Shown here one piece after another: positions 18,361 through 27,910 of a DNA stretch of 64,000 nucleotides (positions are counted from its first letter, which is position 1; each line of letters begins with the position of its first letter). The stretch is from Streptomyces sp. SAI-135. GTDB lineage: Bacteria > Actinomycetota > Actinomycetes > Streptomycetales > Streptomycetaceae. The stretch is taken from positions 2,604,001 to 2,668,000 of the forward strand of contig NZ_JARXYP010000002.1 of NCBI RefSeq assembly GCF_029893805.1, read 5' to 3'. The notes under the pieces are model-generated. The model saw only the letters and a program-made list of their open reading frames with translations, had not been told where the DNA came from and ran no database searches. Made by a program: the position numbers and the translations under genes.

Positions 18361-19038
18361 CTACGGCACCGGCGGACCGTACCCGTCCCCCGGCACCGCC
18401 GCCCCGTACACCGGCTCGGGATCCCGGGGCCCGAACAGCCCCGTGAGCCCCAGATGCACGACGAGCGCGGCCAGCGACCAGGCGAGCAGCGCCCCTTTCG
18501 CCCCCAGCTTCAGCGGCGCCGAGAACGTGACCCCCTTGCCCACGGCCTTCGCATGGGCGAGCACATCGGACGAGGGCCCGAGCCACGTCCCCACCCGCCA
18601 GGCGAGCAGCGACCCCAGCACGCCCCCGACGGCGAGCCCCACCACCAGCGGCACCCCGCCCCGGCGCCGCCACAGGAACACCACGAGCGCGCTGAGGACG
18701 CCGAAGGCCAGGGCCAGCAGAGTGAGCGTGCCGTCCACCCCGACCGCCTGCTCCCCCTCGGTGTCCTTGAGGTAGACGGCCCAGTTCCCCTGCGCGTCCA
18801 CGTCCCCGACCAGCGGCACGTGCGGCGCCAGCCACCACCACAGCAGCCCCAGCAGCACCCCGGAGAGCGCCACGGCGACCAGGATCACCGCGCCCTCGAT
18901 CAGCTCGGTCTTCATCCCGGGCCCGCCCTGCCCGTACCGGACTTCGGCAGGGGCCGCGTAGCCGGCGGCTGGGGCCTGCCACGCATCGTGCGGGGACGGT
19001 TCGTGGGGCGGCGGAGGAGGCGTCAACGGAGCGGTCAC
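18361..19038 (-). CDS. integral membrane protein, unknown
   Basis: A 225-residue protein with a proline-rich N-terminus (TAPLTPPPPPHEP), a first membrane segment near residue 50-70, an extracytoplasmic stretch (VGDVDAQGNWAVYLKDTEGE), three further membrane segments and a proline/glycine-rich C-terminus. The start is GTG. It lies 35 nt downstream of the ABC permease gene on the same strand, so it may belong to that transcript. No function can be assigned. Confidence 0.7.
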   Translation of the reverse strand: MTAPLTPPPPPHEPSPHDAWQAPAAGYAAPAEVRYGQGGPGMKTELIEGAVILVAVALSGVLLGLLWWWLAPHVPLVGDVDAQGNWAVYLKDTEGEQAVGVDGTLTLLALAFGVLSALVVFLWRRRGGVPLVVGLAVGGVLGSLLAWRVGTWLGPSSDVLAHAKAVGKGVTFSAPLKLGAKGALLAWSLAALVVHLGLTGLFGPRDPEPVYGAAVPGDGYGPPVP

Positions 19039-19072
19039 CCTGACATCGTGCCAGGCCGGTCCGTGCGGCGCG

Positions 19073-19975
19073 TCACCGGACGGCCGCCCGACGATAGGCC
19101 CAGGTGGCGACGGCCAGCGAGACCACTCCCACGCATCCGCACACGGCGAGGTCGCCGAGCACGAAGGCCCAGTCGGGATGCGGTCCGAAGGTCCGCGCGA
19201 AGGCCTCCACGCCGTAGGTCGAGGGCAGCAGGTCCCGGGCGAACCGCACCGCTTCGGGCATCCGGTCGGCGGGCAGCACCCCGAGCAGCAGCGCGGCGGA
19301 CATGCCGAGCTGGCCCAGCAGGGTGGCCAGTTCCGGCCGGGGCGCGAGCAGCCCGAGGGCCGCGCCGAGGCCCGCCAGGGCGGCTCCGGCCAGCGGGATC
19401 ACGGCCACCAGGACCCACAGGTGCGCCAGCGGCAGCCCGAACAGCACACACCCGAAGACGGCGGTCACCACGGTCCCGGGCACGGTGAAGGAGGCGTACG
19501 CCCCCGCGGCGCCCAGCACCACGGCGGCGGGCGGCACCGGCAGCGTGGCGTAGTGGTCGAGCCCGCCGCTGGCCCGCAGCTGCCCGAAGTACTGCGCGAG
19601 CAGGTTGAGCGCGACGAAGGCGACGACCAGTACGGACGCCCCGGCGACCACGGACCGCGCCTCGCCCCCGCCGTCCACGACCCCCCGCATCAGGATCATG
19701 ATCCCGATCGACTGGAAGGTGGCGACGAACAGCAGCGGGATGCGCGCGACCCGGGCACGGGACAGCTGCGCCCGGTAGACGGCCGCGAGCGACGGCCACA
19801 GCCGCGCGCGCGGCCCGAGCTCGGCGGCCGCGTCCCGGCCCGTCTCCACGACGGCCGGCGCGCCGCCCGGCAGAACCTCGGCGGGTACGACACTCACGTG
19901 GCTCTGCTCCTCTTCGCTCCGGCACTCGCCCTGTGACGTACGGACACGGCCGGTCCGCGTACTCAACGTGCTCAC
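19073..19975 (-). CDS. ABC-2 type transporter permease
   Basis: A 300-residue protein with six predicted membrane segments after a cytoplasmic N-terminal region of about 70 residues. The segments include IPLLFVATFQSIGIMILMRG and the DLLPSTYGVEAFARTF stretch typical of ABC-2/DrrB-like permeases. The start overlaps the stop of the ATPase gene by 4 nt (GTGA), so the two form one exporter. The N-terminus carries RTSQGECRSEEEQSH; a start further in (VSVVPAEV) is possible. Confidence 0.85.
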   Translation of the reverse strand: MSTLSTRTGRVRTSQGECRSEEEQSHVSVVPAEVLPGGAPAVVETGRDAAAELGPRARLWPSLAAVYRAQLSRARVARIPLLFVATFQSIGIMILMRGVVDGGGEARSVVAGASVLVVAFVALNLLAQYFGQLRASGGLDHYATLPVPPAAVVLGAAGAYASFTVPGTVVTAVFGCVLFGLPLAHLWVLVAVIPLAGAALAGLGAALGLLAPRPELATLLGQLGMSAALLLGVLPADRMPEAVRFARDLLPSTYGVEAFARTFGPHPDWAFVLGDLAVCGCVGVVSLAVATWAYRRAAVR

Positions 19976-20991
19976 GCCTTCACCAGCCCCTGCTGAGCGG
20001 CCCCGCCCAGGGCGAGGTACACGTCCTCCAGGCTGGGCGTGGCGAGCGTGAAGTCGTCCAGCGCGGCGAACGCGGCCCCGCCGGTGACGGTGGCCACGAC
20101 CGCGCGGGCCTCCTCGGGTGCCAGCCGCAGTGTCCAGCGGCGTCCGGCGGCCACGGCCCGGTCCTGGAGCACGGCGACCTCGGGGACGTGCAGCGGTGCC
20201 GCCTCGCGCCAGACGAGGTCGACGCGGACCTCCCCGGCGACCTGTTCCTTGAGCCCGGCAGGTGTGTCGCAGGCGATGACCCGCCCCTGGTCGAGGACGG
20301 CGACCCGGTCAAGGACGGTCTCCGCCTCGATGACGTTGTGGGTGACGAGCAGGACGGTGGTCCCCCGCTCGGCCCGCCGCCGGTCCACGGCGGACCACAC
20401 CGCGCGCCGCGCCACGGGGTCCATCGCGGTGGTCGGCTCGTCGAGCACGAGCAGCGGCCGCTCCCCCACCAGCGCCGACGCGAAGCACGCGAGCCGCCGC
20501 TGCCCGCCGGACAGCTTCTTCAACGGCCGCCCGGCGATCGGCGTGAGCCCCAGCTCGTCGAGTACGGCGTCCCGCTCGGCCCGCGCCCGCCTCGCCTCCA
20601 GGCCACGCAGCCGCCCGGTGGTCTCGGCGGCGAGGGAGACGGTGAGTTCGTCGAGGGCGGTGGACTCCTGGCCGAGGTAGGCGAGGATCCGCGAGGCCCG
20701 GTCCGGGTGGCGCACGATGTCGTGCCCGAGGATCTCGACGCTGCCGCGGTCGGGCCGCATCAGCCCGGTGAGCTGGCGCACGAGCGTGGTCTTCCCGGCG
20801 CCGTTCGGCCCGAGCAGCCCGAAGATCTCGCCCTGCCGGATGTCCAGCCGTACGTCGTCGGTGGCCCGGACCTCGGGCGTCGCCGGAGTGCCGCGCCGCC
20901 CGCGCACCGCGGGATAGGTCTTGGTCAGCCCGCGCACCGCACACACGACATCCCCACTGTGTCGAAGGGCCGGTGCAGCGCGCGTACTCAC
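19972..20991 (-). CDS. ABC transporter ATP-binding protein (DrrA-like)
   Basis: A 339-residue ATPase with Walker A GPNGAGKT (61-68), signature SGGQRR (161-166) and Walker B LVLDEPTTAMD (181 onward). A C-terminal extension of about 90 residues follows, as in daunorubicin-resistance-type exporters. With the overlapping permease it makes a two-gene export system; the substrate is unknown. The operon reads toward the membrane gene at 18361. Confidence 0.9.
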   Translation of the reverse strand: MSTRAAPALRHSGDVVCAVRGLTKTYPAVRGRRGTPATPEVRATDDVRLDIRQGEIFGLLGPNGAGKTTLVRQLTGLMRPDRGSVEILGHDIVRHPDRASRILAYLGQESTALDELTVSLAAETTGRLRGLEARRARAERDAVLDELGLTPIAGRPLKKLSGGQRRLACFASALVGERPLLVLDEPTTAMDPVARRAVWSAVDRRRAERGTTVLLVTHNVIEAETVLDRVAVLDQGRVIACDTPAGLKEQVAGEVRVDLVWREAAPLHVPEVAVLQDRAVAAGRRWTLRLAPEEARAVVATVTGGAAFAALDDFTLATPSLEDVYLALGGAAQQGLVKA

Positions 20992-21052
20992 AAGGGACGA
21001 GACTACGGGGTCGGGGAGCCTTGCTCGCCCTTGGGGCGGGGTATGTGCCGGT

Positions 21053-22279
21053 TCACTCCCCGGCGGGGGCGTGCTCCGCCGCCGTCCGCGCTTCGATCTC
21101 GCGCCAGAACCCGGCGCGGATCGCGTAGCGGTCGTGCTCGTCGATCTGGTCGTCCTTGTGGGCGAGCAGTCCGAACCGGGCCGCGTACCTGAGCAGCTCC
21201 CCGTCGATCCGGTGCGGCACCCGCGGGTACATCCCGGACAGCCGCTGCAGGTGCGTCTGGTCGCCGAGCCGCTCCATCCACCGCCGCGCGAAGACCTGGC
21301 CCACCTCGAAGGGGTCCCCGCCGACCGTGGTGATGTCCTCCTCGCGGTCGGCCCACCGCTGCTCGGCCGTGGTGAGCTGCGCGAGGGTGGGCATGGAGGC
21401 GACCTCGGGCGGCTCGGCGGAACCGCCCGGCCGGTCCACCCAGCCCTTGTCGGAGGACCAGCGCAGGGTCGCGCTCGCGGGCTGCTGGGCGGGCTGCGCG
21501 CCGGGCGCCCGCAGCGCGGCGAGGTCCTTGGGCGTCGGCACCCCCTTCGGTGCCGGAACCCGCTCCTGCGTGCCGTTCCCCGAGGCGGCCGCCGGGGCGT
21601 GCCGGCTGTCCTCGGAGGTCCGCTCGGGTGCCTGCGAGAGCGCGGACTCCGGCAGGGGCGCGGAGAGGATCGCGGCGATCTCGGGCCGTGGCACGGGCGG
21701 CGGCGCGCAGATCCCGCCGAGCTCCTTCGCGCGTACGGCCTTGGTGATCCACACGCGGTCCAGCACCCGCCGCTCGTCCGCCTCGGCGACCAGGTCCTCC
21801 GACTGGTTGTAGTCCCCGTCGGCGGCCTGCACGGCCCACAGGTGCACGGCGACCCCGTGCTCCTTGGCAGCCATCATGCCCGGCAGCAGGTCCCCGTCGC
21901 CGGTGACGAGCACGATGTCGGAGCAGGCGCGGTTGCGGGCCAGCTCGGTGAGCTCGGCGTGCATGGCGGCGTCCACGCCCTTCTGGGCCCAGCGTCCGTC
22001 GCTGCGGGTCAGGGCGCCCAGCCGGACGGTGACCCGGGGCATCACCCGCAGTCTGCGGTGCTCGGGCTGCGGGACGCGGTCGGGGGCACCGTCGAACCAG
22101 TAGATGCGCAGCAGGGGCCGTTCGGTGTCGGACTCGGCCCGGTCGCGCAGCCCCTGGACGAGGGCGGCGTGGTCGACGGTGATACGGGAACGGGAGGGCT
22201 CCCCGGCGAGGAGACTGGCGGCGGCCCCCAGCAGATACCCGGCGTCCACCAGGACGATGCAGCGGTCCACGCGATCCAC
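21053..22279 (-). CDS. NYN-domain (PIN-like nuclease fold) protein
   Basis: A 408-residue protein. The N-terminal 180 residues form a NYN domain: CIVLVDAGYLLGAA (first acidic site), QKGVDAAMHAELTEL and DIVLVTGDGDLLPGM supply the conserved aspartates of a metal-dependent RNase fold. A proline/alanine-rich linker (about 200-290) leads to a C-terminal helical domain (FARRWMERLGDQTHLQRL and onward). RNase activity is inferred from the family. It is transcribed away from the small gene at 22492. Confidence 0.85.
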   Translation of the reverse strand: MDRVDRCIVLVDAGYLLGAAASLLAGEPSRSRITVDHAALVQGLRDRAESDTERPLLRIYWFDGAPDRVPQPEHRRLRVMPRVTVRLGALTRSDGRWAQKGVDAAMHAELTELARNRACSDIVLVTGDGDLLPGMMAAKEHGVAVHLWAVQAADGDYNQSEDLVAEADERRVLDRVWITKAVRAKELGGICAPPPVPRPEIAAILSAPLPESALSQAPERTSEDSRHAPAAASGNGTQERVPAPKGVPTPKDLAALRAPGAQPAQQPASATLRWSSDKGWVDRPGGSAEPPEVASMPTLAQLTTAEQRWADREEDITTVGGDPFEVGQVFARRWMERLGDQTHLQRLSGMYPRVPHRIDGELLRYAARFGLLAHKDDQIDEHDRYAIRAGFWREIEARTAAEHAPAGE

Positions 22280-22491
22280 CCTCTTTCCGGGAGGTTTGCT
22301 TCGGGCTTCCTTCGAGTCTGCCCGACCACGCCGGGGTTAACGGCCCGAACTCGATCTTCGGCGTGGCGTTTCGGGGCATTGCCCGGCGACATCCCCTGTC
22401 ACACACGGTAATTATCCGAAATGCGCCTGTTGTCAGCCTATGTGAATCTGGTCCCGGCCCTGGCCCCTAGATCCCCACAGGAGGCACCACC

Positions 22492-22656
22492 ATGGCCAAG
22501 AACAAGAAGCAGAACCGCAAGCCGTCCCAGAGCGAGCGTGCCGGGCAGGAGCCCCAGCACTCCTCGATGGAGACACAGACCGAGCAGCACTCCCCGCAGG
22601 TGACCCCCGGCGACGTGGCCCGCAAGGGGCGGCAGAAAAGCTTCGGCCACAACTGA
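22492..22656 (+). CDS. small basic hydrophilic protein, 54 residues
   Basis: A 54-codon ORF with an excellent ribosome binding site (ACAGGAGG, 7 nt before ATG). It begins MAKNKKQNRKPSQSERAG and ends VARKGRQKSFGHN; the middle is rich in Gln, Glu and Ser. No membrane segment or known domain is seen, and it looks intrinsically disordered. It ends 37 nt before a perfect hairpin terminator. Homologues appear widespread in Streptomyces from memory, with no assigned function. Confidence 0.8.
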   Translation: MAKNKKQNRKPSQSERAGQEPQHSSMETQTEQHSPQVTPGDVARKGRQKSFGHN

Positions 22657-22692
22657 CATCTGCATAAAGGGTTGTTGAGACCCAGGCACATC

Positions 22693-22724
22693 AAGGGGCG
22701 CACCCCGTCAGGAGTGCGCCCCTT
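22693..22724. terminator. bidirectional hairpin terminator between the 54-aa gene and dnaE
   Basis: AAGGGGCGCAC pairs perfectly with GTGCGCCCCTT (11 bp) around a 10-nt loop, with A/T ends on both flanks. It lies between the convergent small gene (stop 22656) and dnaE (stop 22751). Confidence 0.85.
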
Positions 22725-22750
22725 CGCGTGGCCGGTGCCGGCCTGGCCGG

Positions 22751-25700
22751 TCAGCCCGCCAGGCAGGACGGGCCGAGCAGTACCTTCAGGTCACCGAAGA
22801 GCGCCGGGTCCGGCTTCACGCGGTGCCGGTCGAGGCGCAGGACGGTGGTCTTGGTCGGGCCCTGGAGCTTGATGCGGACCTCGCTGTCGCCCTTGTGGTG
22901 ACTGAGGATCTCGCCGAGGCGGTTGACCATCGGCGGGGTGACCCGGGTGGCCGGGATGGTGAGGATCACGGGCGCGTTGGTGCCCGCGTTGGACAGGTCG
23001 GGGACCTGGAGCTCCATCGCGACCAGCCGGGGCACGTCCTCCCGCTTGTCGAGGCGGCCCTTGACGAACACCACGGCGTCCTCGACGAGTTGGGTCGACA
23101 CCAGCTGGTAGGTCGCCGGGAAGAACATGCACTCGATGGAGCCTGCGAGGTCCTCGACGGTGGCGATCGCCCAGGCGTTGCCCTGCTTGGTCATCTTGCG
23201 CTGGAGGCCCGAGATGATGCCGCCGATGGTGACGACCGCGCCGTCCGCGTGCTCACCGCCGGTGAGCTGGGCGATGCCCGCGTCGGCCTTGTCGGACAGC
23301 ACGTGCTCCAGGCCGAAGAGCGGGTGGTCGGAGACGTACAGACCGAGCATCTCCCGCTCCTGGGCGAGCAGATAGGTCTTGTCCCACTCCTCGGTGGTGA
23401 ACTCCACGTCCAGTCCGAAGCCGGGCTCGCTGGTGTCCTCCTCGCCCATCCCGCCGAAGAGGTCGAACTGGCCCTCGGCCTCCTTGCGCTTGACCGCGAC
23501 CACGTTGTCGATCATCGGCTCGTACTGCGCGGTCAGGCCCTTGCGGGTGTGCCCGAGGGTGTCGAAGGCGCCGGCCTTGATCAGCGACTCCGTGGTGCGC
23601 TTGTTGCAGGCGACCGCCTCGACCTTGTCGAGGTAGTCGGGGAAGGAGACGTACTTCCCCTTGGCCTTGCGGCTCTTGATGATCGACTCGACCACGTTGG
23701 TGCCGACGTTGCGGACCGCCTCCAGGCCGAAGAGGATCACGTCGTCGCCCTGCGCGGCGAAGTTGTGCACCGACTCGTTGACGTTGGGCGGGAGCACCTT
23801 GATGCCCATGCGCCGGCACTCGTTGAGGTAGACCGCCGACTTGTCCTTGTCGTCCTTCACGGAGGTCAGCAGCGCGGCCATGTACTCGGCCGGGTAGTTG
23901 GCCTTCAGATAGGCCGTCCAGTACGACACCAGTCCGTACGCGGCGGAGTGGGCCTTGTTGAACGCGTATCCGGCGAAGGGGACCAGCACGTCCCACAGGG
24001 CCTGGATCGCCTCGTCGCTGTAGCCGTTCTTCTGGGCGCCGGCCTGGAAGATGGTGAAGTTCTTGGCCAGTTCGTCGGGCTTCTTCTTGCCCATCACGCG
24101 GCGCAGGATGTCGGCCTCGCCGAGCGAGTAGCCGGCGATGATCTGGGCGGCCTTCTGCACCTGCTCCTGGTAGACGATCAGGCCGTAGGTGACGTCCAGG
24201 ACCTCCCTGAGGGGCTCTTCGAGCTCCTTGTGGATGGGGGTGATCTCCTGGAGCTTGTTCTTGCGCAGCGCGTAGTTGGTGTGCGAGTCCATGCCCATCG
24301 GGCCCGGACGGTAGAGCGCGGAGACGGCGGAGATGTCTTCGAAGTTGTCCGGCTTCATCAGGCGCAGCAGCGAGCGCATGGGGCCGCCGTCGAACTGGAA
24401 GACGCCGAGGGTCTCGCCGCGCTGGAGGAGTTCGAAGGTCTTCGGATCGTCCAGCGGGAGGCTCAGCAGCTCCAGGTCGATGCCCTTGTTGGACTTCACC
24501 ATCTTGACGGCGTCGTCCATGATCGTCAGGTTGCGCAGGCCGAGGAAGTCCATCTTCAGCAGGCCGAGCGACTCGCAGCTCGGGTAGTCCCACTGCGTGA
24601 TGGTCACGCCGTCGGTGTGCCGCACCCAGACGGGCACGTGCTCGGTGATGGTCTCGCTGGACATGATCACGCCGGCGGCGTGCACGCCCATCTGCCGCAC
24701 CAGGCCCTCGACGCCCTTGGCGGTGTCGATGACCTTCTTCACGTCCGGTTCGTTCTCGTACATCCCGCGGACCTCGCCGGCCTCGGAGTAGCGGGGGTGC
24801 GAGGGGTCGGTGATGCCGTTGAGGTCGATGCCCTTGCCGAGGACGTCGGCGGGCATCGCCTTGGTGATGCGGTCGCCCATCGCGTACGGGTAGCCCAGCA
24901 CGCGCGCGGAGTCCTTGATCGCGTTCTTCGCCTTGATCTTGCCGTAGGTGCCGATCATGGCGACCTTGTCGGCGCCGTACTTCTCGGTCACGTACCGGAT
25001 CACCTCGACGCGCCTGCGCTCGTCGAAGTCGATGTCGACGTCGGGCATGGAGACGCGCTCGGGGTTGAGGAACCGCTCGAAGATCAGGCCGTGCGGGATC
25101 GGGTCGAGGTCGGTGATGCCCATGGCGTAGGCGACGATCGAACCGGCCGCGGAGCCTCGGCCGGGGCCGACCGCGATGCCGTTGTTCTTGGCCCACATGA
25201 TGAAGTCGGCGACCACGAGGAAGTAGCCCGGGAACCCCATCTGGATGATGACGTCCATCTCGTACTCGACCTGCTTCTGCCGGTCCTCGGGGATGCCGCC
25301 GGGGAAGCGGCGCTCCATGCCGCGGCGGACCTCCTCCTTGAACCAGGTGACCTCGGTGTAGCCCTCGGGGATGTCGAACTTCGGCATGAGGTTCTTGGCC
25401 TCGAACATGCCGGTGGTGTCGACCATCTCGGCGATCAGGAGGGTGTTGGCGCACCCCTCCTGCCAGGCGTCCGAGGAGTCGATGGCGTACATCTCCTCGG
25501 TGGACTTCAGGTAGTAGCCGGTGCCGTCGAACTTGAAGCGGTCGGGGTCGGAGAGGTTCTTGCCGGTCTGGATGCACAACAGGGCGTCGTGGGCGGTCGC
25601 CTCGTGCGCGTACGTGTAGTGCGAGTCGTTGGTGACCAGCGGGGGGATGCCGAGCTTCTTGCCGATCTCCAGGAGGCCGTCGCGGACCCGGTGCTCGATC

Positions 25701-26290
25701 TCGATGCCGTGGTCCATCAGCTCCAGGAAGTAGCGGTCCTTGCCGAAGATGTCCTGGTAGTCGGCGGCGGCCTTCAGCGCCTCGTCGTACTGGCCGAGGC
25801 GCAGCCGCGTCTGGAGCTCGCCGGAGGGGCAGCCGGTGGAGGCGACGATCCCCTCGGACCACTGGGCGATGGTCTCCTTGTCCATCCGGGGCCACTTCTG
25901 GAGCCAGCCCTCGGCGTAGGCGTCCGAGGAGAGCCGGAAGAGGTTGTGCAGGCCGGTCGAGTTCACGGCCCACATCGTCTTGTGGGTGTAACCACCCGAA
26001 CCGGAGACGTCGTCCCGCTTCTGGTGCGGCTGGCCCCACTGGATCTTGCGCTTGTTGCGCCGGGACTCGGGCGCGACGTACGCCTCGATCCCGATGATCG
26101 GGGTGACCCCGGCCTTCTTCGCCGAGTGGAAGAAGTCGTACGCCCCGTGGAGGTTGCCGTGGTCGGACATGGCGATGTGGGTCATGCCCATCTCGTTGCA
26201 CGCGTTGAACATGTCCTTGAGCCGCGCGGCACCGTCCAGCAGGGAGTACTGGGTGTGGACGTGCAGGTGCGTGAACGGCGGCTTTGACAC
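22751..26290 (-). CDS. dnaE: DNA polymerase III alpha subunit
   Basis: The 1179-residue replicative polymerase. The N-terminal PHP domain shows THLHVHTQYSLLDG (7-20) and MSDHGNLHGAYDFF. The palm contains GPGRGSAAGS (375-384), PDVDIDFD (416-423) with two catalytic aspartates, and MDFLGLRNLTIMDD with the third. The C-terminal OB fold is seen at VTIGGIISGLQRKMT. Length is normal for an actinobacterial DnaE1. It is monocistronic as far as can be seen, with a 200-nt divergent gap upstream. Confidence 0.97.
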   Translation of the reverse strand: MSKPPFTHLHVHTQYSLLDGAARLKDMFNACNEMGMTHIAMSDHGNLHGAYDFFHSAKKAGVTPIIGIEAYVAPESRRNKRKIQWGQPHQKRDDVSGSGGYTHKTMWAVNSTGLHNLFRLSSDAYAEGWLQKWPRMDKETIAQWSEGIVASTGCPSGELQTRLRLGQYDEALKAAADYQDIFGKDRYFLELMDHGIEIEHRVRDGLLEIGKKLGIPPLVTNDSHYTYAHEATAHDALLCIQTGKNLSDPDRFKFDGTGYYLKSTEEMYAIDSSDAWQEGCANTLLIAEMVDTTGMFEAKNLMPKFDIPEGYTEVTWFKEEVRRGMERRFPGGIPEDRQKQVEYEMDVIIQMGFPGYFLVVADFIMWAKNNGIAVGPGRGSAAGSIVAYAMGITDLDPIPHGLIFERFLNPERVSMPDVDIDFDERRRVEVIRYVTEKYGADKVAMIGTYGKIKAKNAIKDSARVLGYPYAMGDRITKAMPADVLGKGIDLNGITDPSHPRYSEAGEVRGMYENEPDVKKVIDTAKGVEGLVRQMGVHAAGVIMSSETITEHVPVWVRHTDGVTITQWDYPSCESLGLLKMDFLGLRNLTIMDDAVKMVKSNKGIDLELLSLPLDDPKTFELLQRGETLGVFQFDGGPMRSLLRLMKPDNFEDISAVSALYRPGPMGMDSHTNYALRKNKLQEITPIHKELEEPLREVLDVTYGLIVYQEQVQKAAQIIAGYSLGEADILRRVMGKKKPDELAKNFTIFQAGAQKNGYSDEAIQALWDVLVPFAGYAFNKAHSAAYGLVSYWTAYLKANYPAEYMAALLTSVKDDKDKSAVYLNECRRMGIKVLPPNVNESVHNFAAQGDDVILFGLEAVRNVGTNVVESIIKSRKAKGKYVSFPDYLDKVEAVACNKRTTESLIKAGAFDTLGHTRKGLTAQYEPMIDNVVAVKRKEAEGQFDLFGGMGEEDTSEPGFGLDVEFTTEEWDKTYLLAQEREMLGLYVSDHPLFGLEHVLSDKADAGIAQLTGGEHADGAVVTIGGIISGLQRKMTKQGNAWAIATVEDLAGSIECMFFPATYQLVSTQLVEDAVVFVKGRLDKREDVPRLVAMELQVPDLSNAGTNAPVILTIPATRVTPPMVNRLGEILSHHKGDSEVRIKLQGPTKTTVLRLDRHRVKPDPALFGDLKVLLGPSCLAG

Positions 26291-26493
26291 GGCGTGGCCT
26301 CCATGGAAAACACTCGGCGACGGGCGGGCGGACAGATCCGGGGACAGCGTCGAAGTCTATGCCTCGGCACTGACACTCAAGGGGTCGCCCCGCGTACCTT
26401 CACAACGAGGGTCCCGGGCACTTTCACCGGGGCCCGCCCGTTGGACGGACGACAGAAACGCTGTCGTACACATGCACCAGGAGGCACCCCGCG

Positions 26494-27819
26494 ATGTCGG
26501 TACCGCAGCTCAACGACGAGCACCGCGGCGAGGAGATCCTCGCCGTCTTCGACACCGCCTTCGGCGAGCTCCTGGCCGCCGATCCGGCCGCGTTCCGCGT
26601 GAAGTTCCGCAAGATGGCGGCCTCGGCGTTCGCGTTCTACCGCGGGACGGCGTGCCTCTTCTACCACGACCTCGACGAGGAGAAGAAGGGTGGCCCGTAC
26701 CTGGACGAGCGCACCTCGCGCGTGTGGATCCACGGCGACCTGCACGCGGAGAACTTCGGTACCTACCTGGACGCCAACGGCCGGCTGATCTTCAACGTCA
26801 ACGACTTCGACGAGGCCTACGTCGGCCCCTTCACCTGGGACCTCAAGCGCTTCGCCGCCTCCGTCGCGCTGATCGGGTACGCCAAGGCGCTCGGCGACGA
26901 GCAGATCACCGAGCTGGTGGAGGTGTACGCGGGCGCGTACCGCGAGCGGATCCACGCCCTCGCCACCGGCGCCAAGAGCGACGAGGTGCCGCCCTTCACC
27001 CTGGACACCGCCCAGGGCCCCCTCCTGGACGCGCTGCGCGACGCCCGCTCCCTGACCCGCTTCGGCCTCCTGGAGTCGATGACGGAGATCCGCGACTTCG
27101 AGCGCCGCTTCGCGCCGGGCGGCGGCTCCATCGAGCTGGACGCGGCCACCCGCTACAAGGTCCTCGCGGCCTTCGACGGCTATCTGGAGACCCTCCCCGA
27201 GGCCTCCCTGGCCCGCCCGGACTCCTACCGGGTCAAGGACGTCGTCGGCCGCCGCGGGATCGGCATCGGCTCGGCCGGGCTGCCGTCGTACAACATCCTG
27301 CTGGAGGGGCACACCGACGCCCTGGAGAACGACGTGGTGATCTACATCAAGCAGGCCCAGACCCCGGCCGTCTCCCGGCACATCACCGACCCGGCGATCC
27401 GCGACTACTTCCAGCACGAGGGCCACCGCACGGTGATCTCCCAGCGCGCGCTCCAGCAGCACGCCGACCCGTGGCTGGGCTGGACGGAGCTGGGCGGCAC
27501 GGGCCAGCTGGTCGCCGAGATCTCGCCGTACGCCGTGGATCTGGACTGGGGCGACATCGACGACCCGGAGGAGATCGCGGGCGTCGTCGCCGACCTCGGC
27601 CGGGCCACGGCCACCATGCACGCGGCGGCGGACGACACCTCGGGCGAGTCCCTGGTGCCCTTCTCGACGGAGCGGGCCATCGACGCGGCCATCGCCGCCG
27701 ACGAGGACGGCTTCGCGGGCCTCCTGGTCGACTTCGCGCACAGCTACGGCGCACGCGCGCGTGCCGACCACCAGACCTTCGTCGACCTGTTCCGCAACGG
27801 CCGCATCCCGGGCCTGTGA
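26494..27819 (+). CDS. DUF2252 domain protein
   Basis: A 441-residue protein covering one DUF2252 domain, a kinase-like family of unknown activity. Conserved blocks are FYRGTACLFYHDL, VWIHGDLHAENFGTYLDANG, FNVNDFDEAYVGPFTWDLKR and a later VKDVVGRRGIGIGSAGLPSY. The HGDLHAENFG and NDFDEA segments resemble aminoglycoside-phosphotransferase-type catalytic and metal-binding loops. The ribosome binding site CCAGGAGG lies 9 nt before ATG. It diverges from dnaE and stands alone. Confidence 0.9.
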   Translation: MSVPQLNDEHRGEEILAVFDTAFGELLAADPAAFRVKFRKMAASAFAFYRGTACLFYHDLDEEKKGGPYLDERTSRVWIHGDLHAENFGTYLDANGRLIFNVNDFDEAYVGPFTWDLKRFAASVALIGYAKALGDEQITELVEVYAGAYRERIHALATGAKSDEVPPFTLDTAQGPLLDALRDARSLTRFGLLESMTEIRDFERRFAPGGGSIELDAATRYKVLAAFDGYLETLPEASLARPDSYRVKDVVGRRGIGIGSAGLPSYNILLEGHTDALENDVVIYIKQAQTPAVSRHITDPAIRDYFQHEGHRTVISQRALQQHADPWLGWTELGGTGQLVAEISPYAVDLDWGDIDDPEEIAGVVADLGRATATMHAAADDTSGESLVPFSTERAIDAAIAADEDGFAGLLVDFAHSYGARARADHQTFVDLFRNGRIPGL

Positions 27820-27910
27820 CAGGCCCCATACCACCGTCGATAACGATAGGGGCGCTCACAGGGATTCTTTAGGGGTCCCTTACAGGCCCGCGTGACACAC
27901 TCTCCACGCT

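Noticed and set aside
22823-26287. Open frame of 1154 codons on the plus strand opposite dnaE
   Set aside because: Mirror frame of a very GC-rich gene; low-complexity Val/Gly/Asp/Leu/Arg composition with no domain, while dnaE on the other strand is unmistakable.
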